From assembly GCF_964355755.1 (NCBI RefSeq), contig NC_092675.1, positions 22,980,412 to 23,044,411 of the forward strand: DNA of 64,000 nucleotides, in the 5' to 3' direction. Positions within the stretch are counted from its first letter, which is position 1. Each line of letters starts with the position of its first letter. Below are positions 57,901 through 64,000 of this stretch, piece by piece. The position numbers and the translations under genes were made by a program. Under the pieces are notes generated by a model. The model did no database searches. It was not told where the DNA came from and was given only the letters and a program-made list of their open reading frames with translations. This stretch comes from Antedon mediterranea (lineage: Eukaryota > Echinodermata > Crinoidea > Comatulida > Antedonidae).

Positions 57901-59735
57901 GAACAGATTAAGCAACCCGATTCCTTTCAGGAGGATGACAAGCATGATAAATTAAAAGAGACATCAAACAAGGAGTTAATTCAAAAGAAGGATGAAGAAC
58001 TACAAATCTGTGATATGAAATCATCAGGTGACAAAGAATTGAGAGGATCAACAGAACAAAGCATAGAAAAAGACAATAATACATCAAAATGTTTACCAGA
58101 AGATAAAGACTTTAATAAAGCTGAAACAAGTTATTTACAGGATCATAAAGACACCAGTAGCTCAATAATAGAAACAACTGGACAAAACAGTATGCCTCAT
58201 GATAGTAAATCAAAGAGCAAGATATCTGCCGATAATGTTACACAGAAAATAGATGGCAGTATCGTTGTCTCCTGGACAAGGTATTTACTCAACATTTAAT
58301 TGTTTATCTTCATTGTGTTAAATACTTATATAAACAAAATTCATCAGATAATAATATACACACAGACAGACAACAAATAATTATTTAATTGTTGAATAAG
58401 AAATTGTATAGTGCCTTTTTCGATCATATACTACTACTTTGATATTATTGGTAGACAATTTAGCCTGAAGATACTGTAGTCCGGAAGAGTTATTTATACC
58501 CATACTAGTGTTGATCGCTAGACTGCCCTCTTTAGTATTTCTATTCTAATATAAAGCAAGAAGAGTTTTTGTTAATTATAGCTCTCTAAAATAATATCGT
58601 CCATCCTAAGATAATAATTATGTTCTATGATATTAAATTTCAGAGATGAAGATCGATTACTGTTGCAGACCTGTCAAACAATAGACAATAACAAAATGGC
58701 CCTTGAACAGGTATCTGAAATATTGGGAAACAAAAGCCTTTCTGAGGTATTTTTTTTTTCTCTCTTTAAAATAATGTTTGTTTTTTTAGTGCTGTAATAA
58801 TCTTAAGTAAGGTTGAATCTTACCACAATGTGCAAGTAAACATTGTATGATGTAGGCTTTCCTTTGCTTCATTATCTATGAACTGCTACATACAAAAATC
58901 AATAATAATGAATGAAATATTTGTAAGTGTCCTTTTAAAAGCATTGTTAATAATGTTTTATAACATGCACAGACGGTGTTCATGGTATTATCAAAACATT
59001 CTATTATCAGTAATATAATGTTAATAATATGATCTTTTATCGTGACAGTTTGGTTTTTAAATCTCAATATTGTAATGAATGTTAGAATAATAATGTTAAT
59101 GACATCTTTTTAAAATTAGCGCCCTCAATGGTTGATTTTGTTTAATATAGCGTCCTTTATGGATTGGTCACGCTTGTATAAAATCCCCATATATTAAATT
59201 TTTCAAAGTTTAATTTAATTGGAAAATCATTATAAAAAATACATAAAAAGTGATTAACATTAACTACAGACATTACAAATAAATACATTTATCAAAGATT
59301 TTCCTTGAAAGCCTCAAATATTTTCAATGTATTTTAATAACTATAAATAATGTATTTCAAACTGTTTAAAAACAGTATTTTAATAACTATAAATAATGTA
59401 TTTTAAACTGTTTAAAAACAGTTTAATTTTCATTCTTGTATCCAGAAAGATAGGCCTAATATAATTAGTTAATTACAAATTAATTTGGTATTGTATATCA
59501 TTTGTATTTGTTTACGATTAAGTTGTGTAATTTCTTGTGTTTGATTGTGATTCTATCTAATAATGTAAAAATTATCAATATCAATGGAATGTCCTAATTT
59601 ATATTTTGTTAGATTGAGGAGCGATTCAACACTTTGATGACATTGTTTACTAAACGTCCAAAGTCTGATGGTGAAGACAGTGTGGATAGGTCTGATGACA
59701 GTGAACGTAGCAGTACAAGTGACGTTGATGAATAA
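42152..59735 (+). CDS. GON4L: GON4L-like nuclear protein with PAH and SANT domains, complete, 23 coding exons
   Basis: Exons: 42152-42925, 43881-44015, 44243-44296, 44402-44521, 45076-45414, 46161-46329, 46518-46640, 46961-47001, 47731-47931, 48305-48765, 49110-49260, 49426-49542, 49708-51378, 51803-51853, 52078-52164, 52709-52807, 53134-53277, 54165-54302, 56184-56264, 56407-56547, 56977-58280, 58644-58746, 59613-59735. Phases join throughout to give 2208 aa; human GON4L is 2241. Diagnostic blocks appear in the family order: VITNEHVLAMVR, EPKMTRSKLKEVV, APDITADMYD, RTDRAVRV, LQQQMQQHVQLL, FMYPELLP, GKTVKQIQARIKN and DNIIKNYRKHK. Two PAH-like domains and a C-terminal SANT/Myb-like domain follow. 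GON4L proteins are nuclear co-regulators linked to YY1/SIN3A/HDAC repression and cell-cycle control. The start is the first ATG after an in-frame stop. Confidence 0.93.
45505..45818 (+). mobile_element. tRNA-headed SINE with Deu-like core, full length
   Basis: The head has A box TGGCCAAGCGGTTAAGAC and B box GGGTTCAAGCC, close to class II (Leu/Ser) tRNAs. The core (TAAACCGTAGGTCCAGTG, GTGCACTTTAAAGAACCTAG, CAAGACAAGTAAGGGG, TTACCCCGGTG) matches the 19690 copy. It ends in an A-rich tail (AATAATAAAAAAAAG). Intronic in GON4L. Confidence 0.75.
49708..51378 (+). CDS. GON4L: GON4L large central exon
   Basis: 557 codons without introns. A short coiled, charged start (LERDAEKERKTEERTRK) is followed by a Thr/Val/Gln-rich low-complexity region, as in the vertebrate protein, and then a Glu/Asp-rich tract (DDYEEDDIDVEGVTADDE...). 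It ends with a basic helix (AAKRLKSRLRKEM) ahead of the PAH exons. Largely disordered by composition. Confidence 0.85.
52078..54302 (+). CDS. GON4L: GON4L PAH-like domain exons
   Basis: Four exons (52078-52164, 52709-52807, 53134-53277, 54165-54302) encode about residues 1470-1625. PAH1-like: YIEFLNVLAEIESN...CYEKLKNVLHGHDELIEDFTAFL. PAH2-like: AKLFLREVEVHFQKQPGHFQ...LLPLLKGQPHLEQELSSLFP. The DELI.DF.AFL and LLKG...L..E...LF patterns are those of paired amphipathic helix folds as in SIN3, and match the GON4L order. Confidence 0.85.
52286..52414. mobile_element. MITE of the 35414 family, 129 bp
   Basis: Arms AGCTCTGTCTATAATATCAAAC and GTTTGATAGTATAGACAGAGCT are near-perfect inverses. Flanks are TAA (left) and TTA (right), both TWA sites, with one mutated. 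In a GON4L intron. Confidence 0.75.
54064..54085. repeat. (AAAC)n microsatellite, possible retroposon tail
   Basis: About five AAAC units follow some 300 bases of AT-rich DNA. This could be the tail of an unrecognised retroposon in the GON4L intron. No coding is visible upstream. Confidence 0.6.
54341..55940 (+). mobile_element. 5'-truncated non-LTR retrotransposon with intact RT and tail
   Basis: The open frame 54341-55825 holds a CR1/jockey-type reverse transcriptase. Motifs in order are NYRPISLLPTISKLFE (~75-90), QHGFVTGRSC (~108), DFSKAFDLVPH (~144), GVPQGSILGPLLFNLFVND (~200) and the catalytic FADD (231-234). A thumb/C-terminal region runs to residue 494. The apurinic endonuclease part is missing, so the copy is 5'-truncated. 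A 3' UTR and an AATAAATAAATAAA-type tail end near 55940. It lies sense-oriented in a GON4L intron, starting within 100 bases of the splice donor. The intact frame suggests recent insertion. Confidence 0.85.
56407..56547 (+). CDS. GON4L: GON4L Cys-rich exon (CRCSCH...HCAYC)
   Basis: This 47-codon exon at about residues 1653-1699 contains TKRCRCSCHD then TRHCAYCAAK. The spacing C-x-C-x-C-H...H-C-x-x-C suggests a small zinc-binding site. Joined in phase 0 to both neighbours. Confidence 0.75.
56977..58280 (+). CDS. GON4L: GON4L acidic Ser-rich exon
   Basis: 434 codons, with a basic start (RGIASVRRRAS) then a long Glu/Asp tract (EEDIEEMEMDDDEADEE) and many Ser/Asp/Glu repeats, probably disordered. 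The final residues (GSIVVSWTR) begin the SANT-like domain, which continues in the next two exons. Confidence 0.85.
58644..59735 (+). CDS. GON4L: GON4L C-terminal SANT/Myb-like domain exons
   Basis: Exons 58644-58746 and 59613-59735 give DEDRLLLQTCQ...SEILGNKSLSE and IEERFNTLMTLF. This completes the helix-turn-helix begun at SWTR, parallel to human GON4L (ILTMCQ, ISQQLGNKTPAEVSHRF). An acidic Ser-rich tail ends VDE, and the TAA stop is at 59733-59735. Confidence 0.88.
59329..59420. repeat. Tandem repeat, 2 x 46 bp
   Basis: The units start GTATTTTAATAACTATAAAT at 59329 and 59375 and differ at one base. Each contains the small hairpin AAACTGTTT/AAACAG. In the last GON4L intron. Confidence 0.9.
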
Positions 59736-61027
59736 ACACAATTCTGAAAACTGATTGCATATTATGCCCTCACATCAAGTGTATAATTAAATATCTAACA
59801 CTATTCTTCCTTGAAATACATAACTGGGAAATAATATTATCATCATCGTTACTGGTTAAACACACGTTTGTTCTAGTTGATTTAAAACAAGTGTTTTTGT
59901 TGTTATCTTTTGATTTTTATTAATCAATGTTAATGATGATTTTTCTATGTATACTTGAATTTTTCTTTAAATTATGTGTCTAGATCTTGATAAATAAGCA
60001 TGTAAATATGTAACATAGGAAAGTATAGTATGTGGATTATCTTGGACAAATTTGTTTTATAATGTGTGTATTGTCTAAACTGCAATTTGTAATAATTAAA
60101 TTGTTTGAATTTTTGTTTGGTTTTTCAGAAAAGCTAGGTCTACTTTATTATGACATGCTTTATTATCCAATAGTGGATCATTAACGATTTTCACATCACT
60201 AAATAATAAAAAGTTAAAATAATTGTCAAGTATAGTATTGATTGAAATAATTAAATTGGAATTATTTACTAGTAACCAGATCCGTCACAAATATATTGAA
60301 CATGGCTGACGTGATCCTGTGTAAATTGCAACAGAAAAGAATGTTATTAACATTTGAATCGAAACCGATTTTTTTTCGTAGGGGTGTCTGTTGAAACATG
60401 ATAACGTGCCCACATCACAACTAAATTGTAATTCAACAAGTGATCTTTATAATATAAGATAATTTACCCCATTTAATTTTTTTTTAAAGCCCGCACAAAT
60501 GCACGTGTACATCGTATACAATTCACATTATTCTACCTTCTTCAGTTGAAAATAAATTAAGTTTCTTTATCTATTTAATAAAAATTGTTATTACAACGAA
60601 ATAATATTAAACACAAAAACATATTCAACTAACCAAGTTCAAGTTAAAATCTATTGTCAAATACAAAATAAATGAAATTTGCCTTCCAAGGTTCAAATTA
60701 CAATAAAAATAACAACAGTCAAAAACATACAATACTATACAATGGATAAGATAATATATAAGAAAATATGCTATGTATAAAACATTATGACATAAAAAAA
60801 CATTACCAATAAATAAAATATAAAACGTCTTACCGTACATCGTAATTAAAGGCGTATTTCATATTATTTTCTTGTTTGATTATCTCTTAATATTAGATAT
60901 TTATTGCTTTGACATTTTGTAAACAAATTAATTTGAAAATTAATAATGAAAAAATATTAATTTGTTTAAAATCAATTTTAATTAAGCGTCGACTACGTGG
61001 ATAATGCATAGGTTTGTAAGTACCAAA

Positions 61028-61393
61028 TAACTTCGTAATTAAATGTTTGAATGGGATTCTTTTTTTTAAACCGAAACAATGGAAAGTAGTTATGATGTAA
61101 GAGAGTGCTGTATAACGTTTTTGTAGAGAGATGGCAACCTTTTCCCAGTTTTTTTTAAATAGAAAGTTATATTTATTCTCATCTCTGGGATTACTATTAC
61201 CGTAGGCCTATAACTTCGTAATTAAATGTTTGAATGGGATTCTTTTTTTTAAACCGAAACAATGGAAAGTAGTTATGATGTAAGAGAGTGCTGTATAACG
61301 TTTTTGTAGAGAGATGGCAACCTTTTCCCAGTTTTTTTTAAATAGAAAGTTATATTTATTCTCATCTCTGGGATTACTATTACCGTAGGCCTA
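61028..61393. repeat. Perfect tandem duplication, 2 x 183 bp
   Basis: 61028-61210 and 61211-61393 are identical by eye, base for base. The unit starts TAACTTCGTAATTAAATG and ends CCGTAGGCCTA. Zero divergence means a very recent duplication or an assembly artefact. Confidence 0.95.
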
Positions 61394-61527
61394 ATACTGT
61401 ACCAGTAGTACTATACCATAATGGTTATTGTAAGTTAGACTAATAATAAGCACAGTGCCACATTTCGAGTAAGATTATGAATGTGAGCAGGTTCTGTATA
61501 CTTTATACGGCGTAGATATGAGGTTGG

Positions 61528-61689
61528 AGCGAGGTTTCCACCACTTGAAACGCAACGCAAAGACGAACCCGAAGCATTTTGACCAATCACGACCCAATGG
61601 ATCATCTGAACTGTCGGCGCTTGTGATTGGTCTCCCTCACTTGACGTATACCTACGTCATTGCGTTGCGTACAAAGTAGTAACCAAGCT
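61528..61689. mobile_element. Degenerate MITE with CCAAT motifs
   Basis: The arms AGCGAGGTTTCCACCACTTG..ACGCAACGCAAAGACG and the inverse of the right end (AGCTTGGTTAC..ACGCAACGCAATGACG) match partly. TAA follows the right end. Inside are GACCAATCACG and its inverse-like GTGATTGGTC, with CRE-like TGACGTA and TACGTCA. The same CCAATCACAAGCGC string occurs at about 15940 in the opposite relation. Confidence 0.5.
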
Positions 61690-63194
61690 TAAGCTGTTTG
61701 ATTTAAAGTATAATCAATAGAAATACTAAACGGAGACGTGGGAGAACAATTGTAATGATGTACCATTACATCATTATTATATGACGGTTTTGTAGAGTTG
61801 TCAAGGTATTATCATTACAAAATTCGAAAATCGATTTCAGCGAGCCATTGTTCTCAAGCCATTGTACTTATTTATTCGTTCCACTTTCTATTTTATGGTG
61901 TTTAATTAAACTATTGTAATAGTTTCGTAGAACCAAAATGCTGGATGTAGTTATTCTTGTCTCATGAAATACTCTTAGCCTGATTAAACGAGAATGTTGG
62001 TTTACAATAATAATGATGAAACTCTATACAAATACTTTTAAAGGAAGCGTAAATCGTCTCCATTGTTTCAATACCTTTTATCTCAAATTTGTGCTGACAT
62101 TGTACCAACAATATATTGTCAGATGTATCTATATATAAATTATGCTAAAACGTCTTCCATCTTTGGCCAAAACGGCCCATTGTTTCGCCGAATAATGTAT
62201 TAATAATACCATTTTATCTACAATTTACCAAGCATTTTTTATTCCTTTTTACCACTTTTTATATCTACTAAAGGATTTTATTTATAAATGTTACCATATT
62301 ATTAAAACTAAAATAATAAACGTGTCCCTCGAATAAGCACCTCCCTCAAATTAACTCCGCCTCCTCCACCCTGTAAGGGTCCTACCAAACAATAATCACT
62401 ATACGCTAAAATTGCTATTAATCATCTAAGACACAGTGAAACAGGTTATTAGTAATAGTAGTTTAGTTTTACGAATATCAAGCATTTAATAATGGTAACC
62501 GACCGAAAACGTCCAGGCCAGAATGTCGTTCTAAAACCTTTTTAGCCGAGTCATTATGGCTTTCCGAGAACCATCGTCTACACTTCCTAGATGGGGTAGC
62601 GAGCTCACCCTCTAGTCGTACACACCATGGTTGTGATTTGGTTCCAGTTGCCAATTAGAAAGCAGCCAGTTGTGATTTTGCATACGAGTAAAAATCTTAT
62701 ATCTTTGATACAATATACTATTTGAACTATAACCAAAGTGAATTCTTCCATGTAATGAAATTAACAGCAAAACCTTGTATGTCATTTTTTTGTGAAAATA
62801 AATACAAATAAATATTTAAAACCAGGTATCAGATTGTGAATTAAGGTTATTTTTTAGTTGATCAATATTTATCCTTTTTAAAGTGTTAAAAGGTGTGTAT
62901 AAATAAAAATACCCCCAAACAATGTTCACTTAAGAAAGTTAAGATGATGTTTTGACAAATTTTACCCCAGTTTCTATCTGGATGTTAAATTAATTGACTT
63001 TTTGTATATTAGTATATACAATATATATTTGATGCATATCAGTTTTTTGAGTGACAGTGAATATTTATTCGGTTTAGTTTCAACTCATTTATGTTGATAT
63101 AATAGAGGTTATGTAATCGTGCGACTGTAATTATTTGTCCAGAATATGCCCAGATCCGTCGTCGGTGATTAAATTTTGATCCTGATTTCAACCA

Positions 63195-64000
63195 GGACCC
63201 AGAATATTTACCGTTATGGTGAATGATGCGGGTAACACCACTGATACTTGTTGGAAATTTGTGGATGATCTAACACTGGGAGAAATAATTAATATAAAAA
63301 ATAATAGTACATCATCAGAACTTCAATCCCATTTAGATTCCTTGAGTTGTTGGTGTAAACAAAATGACATGCTACCCAAGCCTTCGAAGTGCCATGTTAT
63401 TAATATAAATTTTATGAAATCCCAAATAAACTACCCCCAATTTACTATAAGTGGTGAAAAAATTGATACTGTACATAGTATGAAATTATTAGGTCTTGAG
63501 CTACAAGACAATTTAGGTTGGGATATCCAAATCAAAAGTATTATCTCTAGAGAGCAAGTAGAAGAATGTTTCTTCTTTATGCATTGAGAGGATATAGTGC
63601 ACCTATTGGTGACATGTTAAGTATTTATCAACTCTATATTCGGCCGCTGACTGAGTATGCATGTGTTGTTTGGCACTCTAGCATTACAAAACATCAGACC
63701 AATGAAATTGAGAGGTTGCAAAAGCGAGCATGCAAAATTATACTTGGCCAGGACTATGAGAGCTATGATACGGCCCTTACTCAACTTAAAATTACCAGCC
63801 TTGCTGAACGTAGAGAAAAATTAACATTAAAATTTGGAGAAGGTATCCTTAAGTCAGAGAGACATCGTAATATGCTGCCTGCTGAAAGACCTAATATATC
63901 TAGATTACGTAACCCCAATAGATTTACATTACCTAAAATAAAAACTAACCGATATAAAAATTCAACGATTCCCTATATTATAAACAAATTAAATTCCTCC
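63195..64000 (+). pseudogene. Non-LTR retrotransposon RT fragment with frameshift, runs off window
   Basis: Reading from about 63195: GPRIFTVMVNDA, then the catalytic region WKFVDD (normally F-A-D-D), then SLSCWCKQNDMLPKPSKCHV and MKLLGLEL. At about 63555 the frame shifts by one. The second frame gives LLYALRGYSAPIGDMLSIY, RPLTEYACVVWHSS and IERLQKRACKIILGQDY, the usual CR1-type C-terminal region, and continues to the window end. The 5' RT and endonuclease parts are absent. This family is different from the 54.3 kb copy. Confidence 0.8.

Larger units (their letters stand above)
59736..63195. other. Region downstream of GON4L without genes
   Basis: It includes the GON4L 3' UTR (candidate AATAAA at 60205-60210), the 183-bp tandem pair, and a MITE at 61528-61689. 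A short CTCGAATAAGCACCTCCC-type repeat lies at about 62317-62375. No coding exon was recognised. Confidence 0.6.

Overview
This is eukaryotic, AT-rich, intron-dense DNA. Every gene is split into short exons with GT/AG borders, and the proteins read as deuterostome orthologues. Blocks of AGGCCTA low complexity, SINEs with a Deu-like core, and long introns packed with small DNA transposons suggest a marine invertebrate deuterostome, most likely an echinoderm. That placement is inference; no lineage-specific gene settles it.

Four genes are present. (1) Minus strand, 23.2 kb down past base 1: thirteen coding exons of a multi-PDZ scaffold resembling PDZD2, with four PDZ domains visible and the C-terminus outside the window. 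(2) Plus strand, 27.9-33.4 kb: a complete POLR3G/POLR3GL-type RNA polymerase III subunit, 6 exons, 220 aa. (3) Minus strand, 38.6-37.0 kb: a complete LYSMD3-like membrane protein, 2 exons, 297 aa. (4) Plus strand, 42.1-59.7 kb: a complete GON4L-like nuclear protein, 23 coding exons, 2208 aa. POLR3G and LYSMD3 lie tail to tail, as they do in human. PDZD2-like/POLR3G and LYSMD3/GON4L are two head-to-head pairs.

The rest is mobile or repeated DNA. It includes two 1.18 kb Helitron-like copies (7.5-10.4 kb), a 2.3 kb terminal-inverted-repeat element with an 8-bp target duplication between LYSMD3 and GON4L, several TWA-flanked miniature elements, and a pogo/Tigger-like miniature element. There are tRNA-headed SINEs and a 5S-rRNA-headed SINE with Deu-like cores. 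LINE fragments occur at 34.1, 54.4 and 63.2 kb. There are also tandem duplications, including a perfect 183-bp pair at 61.0 kb.

The least expected structure is a set of six tiny palindromes (21-41 bp, mostly CATGGAG...CTCCATG), each sitting between 7-bp direct repeats at unrelated sites. They look like minute insertions or excision scars of one transposition mechanism. No operon-like or defence-like system is present. The four genes have separate cellular roles (cell scaffold, Pol III transcription, endomembrane LysM protein, chromatin regulator) and share only their neighbourhood.
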